The position numbers and the translations under genes were made by a program. Below the pieces are notes generated by a model. It searched no databases, was not told the DNA's origin, and saw only the letters and a list, made by a program, of their open reading frames with translations. From an uncultured Megasphaera sp. (lineage in GTDB: Bacteria; Bacillota; Negativicutes; Veillonellales; Megasphaeraceae): DNA of 20,839 bases. The DNA lies in NCBI GenBank assembly GCA_902464195.1, contig CABQJB010000014.1, positions 1 through 20,839 on the forward strand, in the 5' to 3' direction. Shown here in pieces: positions 5,994-12,465 of this stretch (positions are counted from its first letter, which is position 1; every line of letters begins with the position of its first letter).

Positions 5994-7355
5994 ATGGAAC
6001 ATGCTTGTGTCGCAGCAGGGTTATTTCCCCATCCGCCGATTATGCTGCCGGAAATCGGCGGCGATGAACTGCGAAAGATAGACGCCACAGTCCGGGCCGT
6101 ACAGGCTGCGGCCCGCTTGATTGTCAGTCAGAAACCGGAAACATTGGTCATCATGTCGCCTCATAACTATGTCTTCCCCGACGGGGCGACACTCCTGGAA
6201 GCGCCCCGCCTCTACGGAAACCTCGACGCCTTCGGCTATCCGGAGCTGGCCATGGATGTCCGCACCGATATGGACCTGGCCGAAGAAATCTTTGAAACAG
6301 CCACGCCCAAGACCGACGTATATCGCCTTGATGCTGCCTGGAGCGACCGCTTCGGACATCCTCTCTACGTCGACCAGGGGACCTTCGTCCCCTTATATTA
6401 CCTGCGCCAGGCCGGTTTCACAGGCCAGGTCGTCCTCATGGCGCCGCGCTTCGACGATTACGACAGCATGAGCCTCTTAGGCGACCTCGTCGTCCAGGCC
6501 GCTGCCCGCCTGGGCCGGCGCATCGCCATCATCGCATCGGGCGACTTGTCGCACCGCCTCCTGCCCGGTTCACCAAATGGCTACACGCCGAAAGGAGCCA
6601 TCTTCGACAAGACCGTCATGGAAGCCCTGCAAAAACAGGACCCGGCCATCTTAAAGACTATGAGCCGCAGCCTCATCGACGAAGCCGGCATGTGCGGCCT
6701 GCCGTCGGTGTATTTCCTCTTCGGCGCCCTGCGCCATTTCCGCCCGGTCATGCCGGTCTATTCCTATGAAGGGCCTTTCGGCGTCGGCTATGGCGTCGCC
6801 CTGTACCTGCCGGAAGGGCAGGAAAAAAGGGCTGAAAAACCGGCTGTCGCCGACATCCGCGTCCGCCTGGCCCGGGAAAGCATCTCGTACTACCTGACGC
6901 ACCATGCCTTCATGAACGTCCCCAAAGACCTGCCTGAAGACCTGCAGGACAAGGCTGGCGCCTTCGTGTCCCTCCACAAGGGGAGCCGCCTGCGCGGCTG
7001 CATCGGCACCTTCCTGCCCATGCAGATGAATATTGCCAGTGAAATCATCCACAACGCCGTATCCGCTGCGACGCGGGACCCGCGTTTCTACCCGGTCAGC
7101 CTGGACGAACTGAAAGACATCGACATTTCCGTCGACGTCCTGGGCCAGCCCGAAGCCGTAGCCTCGCCAGCCGACCTGGACCCCAAGAAGTACGGCGTCA
7201 TCGTCATGAGCCATGCCCAGACGGGCCTCTTACTGCCCAACCTGGAAGGCGTCGACACGGTCCAGCAGCAAATCGCCATTGCCAAGGAAAAAGCCGGCAT
7301 CCCGCCCCAGGTCCAGCCCGACCTCTACCGTTTCACGGTCACGCGCTATAAGTAG
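5994..7355 (+). CDS. amrA: MEMO-AMMECR1 fusion protein (AmmeMemoRadiSam system protein)
   Basis: A 453-residue soluble protein of two domains. Residues ~1-270 are a MEMO domain of the extradiol-dioxygenase (LigB) fold, with possible iron ligands H13 in FPHPPIM, H57 in SPHNYVF and H187 in ASGDLSH, plus the AGMCGLPS segment (231-238) that carries the family Cys. Residues ~285-453 are an AMMECR1 domain with the hallmark LRGCIGTF at 333-340. In bacteria and archaea these domains occur fused or adjacent to a radical-SAM enzyme, which is exactly the next gene, 8 bp on. The molecular role of this system has not been settled as far as I know; the metal site suggests redox chemistry. ATG 5994 has a GGGAGG site 7 nt upstream. 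The symbol amrA follows common annotation usage. Confidence 0.9.
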   Translation: MEHACVAAGLFPHPPIMLPEIGGDELRKIDATVRAVQAAARLIVSQKPETLVIMSPHNYVFPDGATLLEAPRLYGNLDAFGYPELAMDVRTDMDLAEEIFETATPKTDVYRLDAAWSDRFGHPLYVDQGTFVPLYYLRQAGFTGQVVLMAPRFDDYDSMSLLGDLVVQAAARLGRRIAIIASGDLSHRLLPGSPNGYTPKGAIFDKTVMEALQKQDPAILKTMSRSLIDEAGMCGLPSVYFLFGALRHFRPVMPVYSYEGPFGVGYGVALYLPEGQEKRAEKPAVADIRVRLARESISYYLTHHAFMNVPKDLPEDLQDKAGAFVSLHKGSRLRGCIGTFLPMQMNIASEIIHNAVSAATRDPRFYPVSLDELKDIDISVDVLGQPEAVASPADLDPKKYGVIVMSHAQTGLLLPNLEGVDTVQQQIAIAKEKAGIPPQVQPDLYRFTVTRYK

Positions 7356-7363
7356 GTGAGACC

Positions 7364-8215
7364 ATGGAAGCCGCTTATTATGAAATCGACCCGTCCGGCC
7401 AGGCGCGCTGCAGTCTCTGTCCCCACCACTGCCGCATCGCCCGGGGCCATCGCGGCCGCTGCCAGACCCGCTATTACGATGGCAATTGCCTTCAGGCCCT
7501 GAACTACGGCCAATGCACGGCCATCGCCCTGGACCCCATTGAAAAGAAGCCCCTTTATCGCTTCCATCCCGGATCCGCCATTTTATCCCTGGGTTCGTGG
7601 GGCTGCAATTTCACCTGCCCCTTCTGTCAGAACTGGCAGATTTCCCAGCAGGAAGCGCCCTTCCGGGAACTGACGCCGGAACAGGCTCTGGCCCTGGCCC
7701 GGCACTATATGGCAGACGGCAGCATCGGCCTGGCCTACACCTACAACGAACCGACCCTGAGCTATGAATTCATCATCCAGACGGCCCGCCTCGTCCATGA
7801 AGCCGGGCTGGTCAACGTCATGGTCAGCAATGGCTATATCGAAAAAGAACCGCTCCAGGCCCTTCTGCCCTATATCGACGCCTGGAACATCGACCTCAAG
7901 GGATTTTCCCAGGACTTCTATCAGTCCCTCTGCGGAGCATCCCGCCAGCCCGTGCTGGACACAATCGAAACGGCCGCTGCCGTAAGCCATGTCGAAGTGA
8001 CGACGCTGGTCATTCCCGGCGAAAACGATGACCCGGCCCAGATGGATGCCGAAGCCCGCTGGCTGGCATCCATTTCACCGGACATCCCCCTGCACCTGAC
8101 CCGCTATTTTCCGCAGTACCACTGGTCTGCGCCGGTGACACCCTTGACGACACTGAAACAGCTGCAGGCGGCGGCCAGCCCTTACCTTCACTACATCTAT
8201 CTAGGCAATGTCTAG
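7364..8215 (+). CDS. amrS: AmmeMemoRadiSam radical SAM enzyme
   Basis: A 283-residue enzyme with the radical-SAM cluster motif C81-N-F-T-C85-P-F-C88 preceded by GSWG, followed by YTYNEPT and the IDLKGF strand typical of activase-like (PflA/AmrS) members. An additional Cys set (C16, C19, C23, C33) in the CPHHC...G-H-R-G-R-C segment is characteristic of AmrS-type proteins and may bind a second metal or Fe-S cluster. Its ribosome site GGTGAG overlaps the stop of the MEMO-AMMECR1 gene, so the pair is one operon. It probably generates a radical on, or modifies, a partner linked to the MEMO-AMMECR1 protein; the substrate is unknown. No clear terminator follows; GATGGCCATC at about 8218-8227 is only a short palindrome. 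Confidence 0.92.
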   Translation: MEAAYYEIDPSGQARCSLCPHHCRIARGHRGRCQTRYYDGNCLQALNYGQCTAIALDPIEKKPLYRFHPGSAILSLGSWGCNFTCPFCQNWQISQQEAPFRELTPEQALALARHYMADGSIGLAYTYNEPTLSYEFIIQTARLVHEAGLVNVMVSNGYIEKEPLQALLPYIDAWNIDLKGFSQDFYQSLCGASRQPVLDTIETAAAVSHVEVTTLVIPGENDDPAQMDAEARWLASISPDIPLHLTRYFPQYHWSAPVTPLTTLKQLQAAASPYLHYIYLGNV

Positions 8216-8262
8216 CTGATGGCCATCGCCCGTACGTTAAACGATTATTGTAAAGTTTAAAC

Positions 8263-8290
8263 TTGCACACCGTTTTGAACATGATATAAT
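8263..8290 (+). promoter_or_regulatory. Promoter of the larA-like gene
   Basis: TTGCAC (8263-8268), a 16-bp spacer and TATAAT (8285-8290) with an upstream TGA giving an extended -10. It lies 46 bp before the ATG, so the gene is separately transcribed from the radical-SAM operon. Confidence 0.75.
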
Positions 8291-8336
8291 AAGTTACAGT
8301 TTATTTTTAATTTTTAAAAAGAAGTGGTGGTAAAGA

Positions 8337-9644
8337 ATGGCATTAAAGGAATTTACTTTTAATATTGGTGAAACTACGCAGACTGTCAAACTCCCGGAAG
8401 AACACATCGTCGGGGTCATGGAAGGGAAACACGTCCCTGCCGTCGACGTCAAACAGGCGACGATCGACTGCATGCGTCATCCTATCGGCAGCGCCCCGTT
8501 GCAGGAAAAAGTCCAGAAAGGCGATAAGGTCTGCCTCGTCGTCGCCGACGTCACCCGCACGTGGAACCATTCCAATCAATTCCTTATCTATATCATCGAC
8601 GAACTGAACCTGGCCGGCATTCCCGATGACGACATCTACATCGTCTTTGCCCAGGGCTCGCACCGCGCTCAGACGCCGGAAGAAGACGTCCTCGTCTGCG
8701 GCGAAGAAGTCGTCCGCCGCATCAAGACCTATCAGCACGACTGCATGGATCCGACCCTTGTCGACTTCGGTACGACCAAGCTCGGCACACCATTGAAACT
8801 GAATAAACACGTCGTCGACGCCGACAAAGTCATCATCGTCGACGGCATTACGACCCATCTCTTTGCCGGTTACGGCGGCGGCCGCAAGCTCATCCTGCCG
8901 GGCGTCTCCGGTTTTGAAACGATCCAGCGCAACCATTGCCATGCTTTAGCTGACGAATTCGGCCACGGCATCAATCCCAAGACGCGGGCCCTCAAGATCG
9001 ACGGCAACCCGCTCAACGATGATATGGTCGAAGCCTGCAGCAAGATCAATCCGTGCTTCCTCGTCCATTCCGTCATCAACGGCGACGGTGAAATCTGCCG
9101 CATGGTCGGCGGCGACTGGTACGAAGCATGGCGGGTCGGCACAGAAGCCGTCCTCGACATCCAGCGCGTCCCGATGAAAGAAAAATCGGACGTCGTCATC
9201 GCCTGCGCCGGCGGCTACCCCAGCGACGTCAGCCTCTACCAGGGCTGCAAATGCTATGACCCGGCTGAAATGGCTGTCAAAGACGGCGGCATCATCATCG
9301 CCATCATGGAAGCCCGGGACATCAAAGAACCGGCCATCTACATGGACAGCTTCAAATACGACACGATGGAAGACATGGAAAAAGCCCTGCGGGCACACTT
9401 CACCATCCCCTTCTTTGTCGCCTTCAACCTCTTCTGCCTGACCCATAAGGACACGGTCATCCTGGTCACACTGCCGCGCAACTTCAGCGACATCCGCCGT
9501 ACCGGCCAGATTCCGGTCGAAACAGTCCAGGAAGCTTGGGACCTGGCACAGCAGAAACTGAAAGAACAGGGTAAAGACAAAGATTACACCATCAACATCA
9601 TGCCCCATGCCACCAAAGTCATGCCGATTTTACAGGAAAAATAG
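8337..9644 (+). CDS. larA: LarA-family nickel-pincer racemase (lactate racemase homologue)
   Basis: A 435-residue soluble protein of the LarA (DUF2088) family, near the usual length of ~425. It keeps the residues I recall as functional in Lactiplantibacillus LarA at almost the same numbers: R74 (DVTRT), H109 (GSHR), H174 (THLF), K184 (GYGGGRK, the cofactor-linked lysine) and H200 (RNHCH). This strongly predicts use of the nickel-pincer nucleotide (NPN) cofactor. LarA interconverts L- and D-lactate; relatives act on other 2-hydroxyacids, so the substrate is not certain. None of the cofactor genes larB, larC or larE is in this window, so they must be elsewhere if the enzyme is active. For a lactate fermenter using the acrylate route, racemisation would make L-lactate usable. 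ATG 8337 has a GGTGG site 6 nt upstream. Confidence 0.85.
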   Translation: MALKEFTFNIGETTQTVKLPEEHIVGVMEGKHVPAVDVKQATIDCMRHPIGSAPLQEKVQKGDKVCLVVADVTRTWNHSNQFLIYIIDELNLAGIPDDDIYIVFAQGSHRAQTPEEDVLVCGEEVVRRIKTYQHDCMDPTLVDFGTTKLGTPLKLNKHVVDADKVIIVDGITTHLFAGYGGGRKLILPGVSGFETIQRNHCHALADEFGHGINPKTRALKIDGNPLNDDMVEACSKINPCFLVHSVINGDGEICRMVGGDWYEAWRVGTEAVLDIQRVPMKEKSDVVIACAGGYPSDVSLYQGCKCYDPAEMAVKDGGIIIAIMEARDIKEPAIYMDSFKYDTMEDMEKALRAHFTIPFFVAFNLFCLTHKDTVILVTLPRNFSDIRRTGQIPVETVQEAWDLAQQKLKEQGKDKDYTINIMPHATKVMPILQEK

Positions 9645-9663
9645 CGAAGCTGTTTTTCCTGTA
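9631..9663 (+). other. Long hairpin over the larA stop codon
   Basis: TACAGGAAAAATAGC (9631-9645) pairs with GCTGTTTTTCCTGTA (9649-9663) around a GAA loop: 15 pairs including one T-G wobble, with the TAG stop inside the left arm. There is no T-tract after it, so it is more likely an mRNA-stabilising end or a folded repeat boundary than a terminator. Confidence 0.6.
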
Positions 9664-9890
9664 GGGGTCGCCCAAAGCATTTCTGGCCCGTCAAGCGCCG
9701 ACCATCAGGAGGTGCAGGACGGGGTGCCAGAACGAACAGCAGCGCGGGCGTCCCGCCTAATTCCATAATCCCGTAGGGGGTTGTCGCACGAAGGCTTTTA
9801 CCATCATGAAAGGCCCCTTCTCTCGAAAGTTTGTAGAAGAGGACTTTAAATTTAAAAGCCTTCACTAAAAACTACAAACTTAATACCCAA
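9664..9890. repeat. Composite intergenic repeat downstream of larA
   Basis: Begins with a nested hairpin: an outer GGGTCGCCC near 9665 with GGGCGTCCC near 9747 (one mismatch), enclosing TTCTGGC-CCGTC and GACGG-GGT-GCCAGAA. The outer arms match the compact hairpin at 5668-5688. Then come the GTTGTCGCACGAAGGC...ACCATCATG module (9780-9808), the CTTTAAATTTAAA core (9844-9856) and heptads at 9863-9890 (CACTAAA, AACTACA, AACTTAA, TACCCAA). The gap from 9645 to 10264 is otherwise filled by the terminator, a palindromic repeat and a promoter described separately; no gene is seen in it. Confidence 0.75.
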
Positions 9891-9924
9891 AAAGGCGCTG
9901 TCTTCATGCGACAGCGCCTTTTTT
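9891..9924 (+). terminator. Terminator of larA
   Basis: GGCGCTGTC (9894-9902) pairs with GACAGCGCC (9910-9918) around TTCATGC, preceded by AAAA and followed by TTTTTT. It carries the family's TGTC...GACA core. Confidence 0.85.
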
Positions 9925-9944
9925 GATGCCCCGCCCAAGGCTCT

Positions 9945-10087
9945 TCTCCTAGGAGAGCTGTCAGCGCGGCTGACTGAGAGGTTGCTTTTCGTACAGGTTC
10001 AAGCGGATTCGAAAATGCAACCTCTCCGGCCTTTCAGGCCACCTCCCCTATCAGGGGAGGCTTGCGAACTGCGACCTGCGGACTGCG
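9945..10087. repeat. Palindromic MITE-like repeat with heptad tail
   Basis: A symmetrical element. A central long-range stem pairs GAGAGGTTGCTTTTCG (9976-9991) with CGAAAATGCAACCTCTC (10010-10026), one bulge. It is flanked on the left by hairpins TCTCCTAGGAGA (9945-9956) and GTCAGC-GCG-GCTGAC (9960-9974). On the right are GGCCT-TTC-AGGCC (10028-10040) and CCTCCCCT-ATC-AGGGGAGG (10042-10060). Four heptads follow at 10060-10087 (GCTTGCG, AACTGCG, ACCTGCG, GACTGCG). CTCCCCT/AGGGGAG elements of this style are common interspersed repeats in gut Firmicutes, from general memory. No transposase is seen. Confidence 0.7.
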
Positions 10088-10162
10088 TTCCTTATTATTC
10101 CCAAAGGCTATACTTGTCTATTCTTCGATGCATAAGTAACATAATATATTTTCGTCTATCTC

Positions 10163-10191
10163 ATGGCAAACGTAAAATCCTATGCTATAAT
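10163..10191 (+). promoter_or_regulatory. Promoter of the cupin gene
   Basis: ATGGCA (10163-10168), a 17-bp spacer ending in TGC, then TATAAT (10186-10191): a perfect extended -10. The start of transcription would be near 10198. Confidence 0.7.
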
Positions 10192-10204
10192 ATAGCCAAG
10201 AGAT

Positions 10205-10244
10205 GCGAAAGGAATCGCAAGCAAGTTGCTTCCTTTGTAAGCGC
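10205..10244 (+). promoter_or_regulatory. 5' leader hairpin of the cupin mRNA
   Basis: GCG-AAAGGAA-TC-GCAA (10205-10220) can pair with TTGC-TTCCTTT-gtaag-CGC (10226-10244) around GCAAG. It lies between the predicted transcription start and the AAGGGGTGA ribosome site. It could tune mRNA stability or translation; no known riboswitch class is recognised. Confidence 0.45.
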
Positions 10245-10264
10245 ATTAGAAAGGGGTGAGTCCA

Positions 10265-10591
10265 GTGGAAATAGAGAAAGTAGAACATGCCGCCGGCGGT
10301 AAAGGGTACATCTTGAAGAAAAAACTTCTGAGCGCCACCGAGCTGAAAGACAAGGTAGGTATGTTCGCCGAAATCACATTGAAACCTGGATGTTCCTTAG
10401 GCTATCACGTTCACAGTGACAACGCAGAAGCATATTACATCCTTTCCGGAGAGGGAGAATATGACGACAACGGAGAAATCCGGACCGTTAAACCAGGAGA
10501 CGTTACTTACACATCAGATGGCAAGGGTCACAGCTTGGAAAACAAAAGTCAGAATGATTTAGTTTTCATTGCGTTGATCATTAACAACTAA
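10265..10591 (+). CDS. Small single-domain cupin protein
   Basis: A 108-residue cupin. Motif 1 reads GYHVHSDNAEAYYILSGEG, with likely metal ligands H48, H50 and E55; motif 2 reads PGDVTYTSDGKGHSLEN, with H89. Such proteins bind a divalent metal and act as isomerases, dioxygenases or ligand-binding proteins, and nothing here says which. I choose GTG 10265 (MEIEKVEH) because the AAGGGGTGA ribosome site is 5 nt upstream; an in-frame GTG at 10256 lies within that site. Codon choice is less GC-biased (for example GCA, AAA, TTA, ATT) than in all neighbours, and the gene stands alone with its own promoter and terminator beside a palindromic repeat. This suggests later arrival by transfer. Confidence 0.85.
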   Translation: MEIEKVEHAAGGKGYILKKKLLSATELKDKVGMFAEITLKPGCSLGYHVHSDNAEAYYILSGEGEYDDNGEIRTVKPGDVTYTSDGKGHSLENKSQNDLVFIALIINN

Positions 10592-10806
10592 ATAATGTCC
10601 ATAGGATCAGCAAGCGTTCGTCGATGAACATTACGAATTAACTTATCTTGATTGAAGTGCTTCGAACTTTTCGAATGGGTGTGATGTTTTTCAAATAGGT
10701 TAGTCTAGTAAATCCAAGCGCAACGAACGATTATTGTTTCACATTTTTGTACGAGGTTAAAGTAACCAGAACCAAAAACGAGATGAATATGAATCCTATA
10801 ACGTAG
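10592..10806. other. AT-richer spacer without a recognisable gene
   Basis: Compositionally like the cupin gene and unlike the rest of the window. It contains TTCGAA-CTT-TTCGAA near 10664 and GGTTA-AAG-TAACC near 10757, but no convincing reading frame, RNA or heptad array. It may be residual sequence that came with the cupin. Confidence 0.4.
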
Positions 10807-10846
10807 AGGACCGGTAGACATATGTCGCGTGTGTATCGGTCCTTTT
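10807..10846 (+). terminator. Terminator of the cupin gene
   Basis: AGGACCGGTA (10807-10816) pairs with TATCGGTCCT (10834-10843), one wobble, around a loop containing the palindrome GACATATGTC, followed by TTTT and soon after a second run of T at 10853-10860. It does not carry the TGTCG core of the other terminators. Confidence 0.7.
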
Positions 10847-10881
10847 ACGTGTCTTTTTTTGCATGACTCGTCCCTTCTCCA

Positions 10882-10910
10882 TTGACAGACGCCGTCCCCT
10901 CTTCTATAAT
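10882..10910 (+). promoter_or_regulatory. Full-consensus promoter of the symporter gene
   Basis: TTGACA (10882-10887), a 17-bp spacer and TATAAT (10905-10910): a perfect match to the sigma-70/SigA consensus. This predicts strong expression. It also shows that the in-frame ATG at 10863 cannot be the start. Confidence 0.9.
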
Positions 10911-10967
10911 ATACTGAAACGGTATTCTATAGGAACTGTTTATATTTTATCAAAGGGGGAGACAATC

Positions 10968-12272
10968 ATGTCTAACGAATCTCAAGACCGGGTCCAAGAA
11001 CAGGCCCGGGAAGCCATCCGCGGCAGCCAGGGCCAGCATCGCGGCCGTCAGTTCGCCTTGTGGATGGGCGCCTTGATCATCGGCGCCATTTTAGGCTGGC
11101 TCGGTATTCCGGCATTGAACCAATTATTTGATTTCATTGCAACAGTTTTCACGCGCTTATTCCAGTTCATCGCCGTACCGACCATCGCTTTAGCTGTTAT
11201 TACGACCTTATCGGCTCTGGGAGCCAAGAAAGAAACGGGGCGCATCTTCGCCCACGCCGTCACGTACACCCTCTTGACGACGATCTGTGCCGCCGCCATC
11301 GGTCTGGCACTCTACCTCTGGATTGCCCCGGGCAACCTGCCGGTAGACCTCATCAATTCCGGCGTTTCCAATGTCCCGCAGAAATTGGAAAAAGTCACCT
11401 ATTACGACCACTTCCTGTCGGTCATCCCGAACAACATGCTCCAGCCGTTCTTGTCGGGCAACGTCCTTTCAGTCATGCTCATCGCAGCTGCTGTCGGCCT
11501 GGCCCTGGCCTTCATGCCTAAGACAGAAAACCGCGCCGTCCTCCTGAAAGGCCTCCTGGGCTTACAGGAAGTCCTCTTCACCCTCATCCGTGCCCTGCTC
11601 TGGATCCTGCCTGTCGGCATCCTGGCATTCTCGGCACAGCTGTCGGCACAGATTGAAGCCGGTGTCATCGTCGGTGCCCTGGGCAAATACACCCTGGTCA
11701 TCCTCGGCGGCAACCTCATCCAGTTCTTCATCGTCCTGCCGATTTTCCTGGTTCTCCGCGGCCTTAACCCGATTTACGTCTTCCGCAAGATGGCTCCGGC
11801 CATCGCCGTCGCCCTGTTCACCAAGAGCTCTGCCGGTACCCTGCCGGTTACCCTGGCTTCGGCTGAACAGCGCCTCAACGTCCATCCCCAGGTATCGCGC
11901 TTCGTCCTGCCGATCTGCACGACCATCAACATGAACGGCTGTGCCGCCTTCATCCTGGTCACATCCCTGTTCCTCATGCAGAACGGCGGCTTCGACCTCT
12001 CCATGGGTACCATGATTGCCTGGCTCTTCGTCGCCGTCCTGGCCGCCATCGGCAACGCCGGCGTCCCCATGGGCTGCTACTTCCTGACCTTGTCGCTCAT
12101 GTCCGGCATCGGTGCGCCTATCGGCATCATGGGTATCATCCTGCCGATCTACACCATCATCGACATGATTGAAACAGCCGAAAACGTCTGGTCCGACTCG
12201 GCCGTCTGTGCCATGACCGACCACGACTTAGCTTCTGAACTCGATGCCCAGCCGACACCGGCTCAGCATTAA
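10968..12272 (+). CDS. DAACS-family amino acid/dicarboxylate:cation symporter with atypical binding site
   Basis: A 434-residue inner-membrane protein with about eight transmembrane segments and two re-entrant loops, of the Glt/SstT (DAACS) family. The first loop carries KSSAGTLPVTL (SSAGT at 287-291). The transmembrane-7 motif reads TTINMNGC (NMNG 321-324) where glutamate transporters have NMDGT, and transmembrane 8 reads D399-M-I-E402-T403-A-E-N406-V-W-S-D410. By alignment from memory the position of the archaeal GltPh Arg397, which holds the acidic side chain of glutamate or aspartate, is Glu402 here. So import of acidic amino acids or dicarboxylates is unlikely; a neutral or basic substrate is more plausible. 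ATG 10968 has an AAGGGGGAG site. Single-gene unit with a consensus promoter and a strong terminator. Confidence 0.85.
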   Translation: MSNESQDRVQEQAREAIRGSQGQHRGRQFALWMGALIIGAILGWLGIPALNQLFDFIATVFTRLFQFIAVPTIALAVITTLSALGAKKETGRIFAHAVTYTLLTTICAAAIGLALYLWIAPGNLPVDLINSGVSNVPQKLEKVTYYDHFLSVIPNNMLQPFLSGNVLSVMLIAAAVGLALAFMPKTENRAVLLKGLLGLQEVLFTLIRALLWILPVGILAFSAQLSAQIEAGVIVGALGKYTLVILGGNLIQFFIVLPIFLVLRGLNPIYVFRKMAPAIAVALFTKSSAGTLPVTLASAEQRLNVHPQVSRFVLPICTTINMNGCAAFILVTSLFLMQNGGFDLSMGTMIAWLFVAVLAAIGNAGVPMGCYFLTLSLMSGIGAPIGIMGIILPIYTIIDMIETAENVWSDSAVCAMTDHDLASELDAQPTPAQH

Positions 12273-12284
12273 GAGCGTAAAAAA

Positions 12285-12315
12285 AACCGCTGTCTTAAAG
12301 ACGGCGGTTTTTTTT
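12285..12315 (+). terminator. Terminator of the symporter gene
   Basis: AACCGCTGTCT pairs with AGACGGCGGTT around TAA (11 bp, one wobble) between runs of A and T. The eight Ts end at 12315. The A-run before it would also let it act on the minus strand. Confidence 0.9.
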
Positions 12316-12316
12316 A

Positions 12317-12406
12317 GTTGTTAGTGGCTAGCAGTTAGTGGTTAGCGGATGGCTTTAAATTAAAAAACACCTTCTACAAACTACAAACTCCGTACTACAA
12401 ACTATT
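12317..12406. repeat. Composite intergenic repeat, inverted orientation
   Basis: Heptads GTTGTTA, GTGGCTA, GCAGTTA, GTGGTTA (12317-12344) are followed by GCGGATGGCTTTAAATT (12345-12361) and a second array at 12372-12406 (TTCTACA, AACTACA, AACTCCG, TACTACA, AACTATT). This is the reverse complement of the order seen at 2736-2815 and 5816-5902. It separates two convergent transcription units. Confidence 0.85.
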
Positions 12407-12414
12407 AAGATAAA

Positions 12415-12454
12415 GGAACCATACATGATGGCATAAACCTTCATGTATGGTTCC
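12415..12454. terminator. Terminator of the trp operon (bidirectional)
   Basis: Perfect 14-bp stem, GGAACCATACATGA (12415-12428) with TCATGTATGGTTCC (12441-12454). On the minus strand it lies 11 bp past the trpA stop and is followed by TTTATCTT; on the plus strand GTTTTT follows. The loop contains the CATGATGGCA piece of the repeat family's CCATCATG module. Confidence 0.85.
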
Positions 12455-12465
12455 GTTTTTAGCGG

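Noticed and set aside
10592..10806. Decayed gene or small RNA after the cupin
   Set aside because: Only very short frames and weak hairpins are visible, with no promoter or conserved motif.
10863..10967. 35-residue N-terminal extension of the symporter
   Set aside because: It would begin upstream of the -35 and -10 boxes of the gene's consensus promoter, so it could not be in that mRNA.
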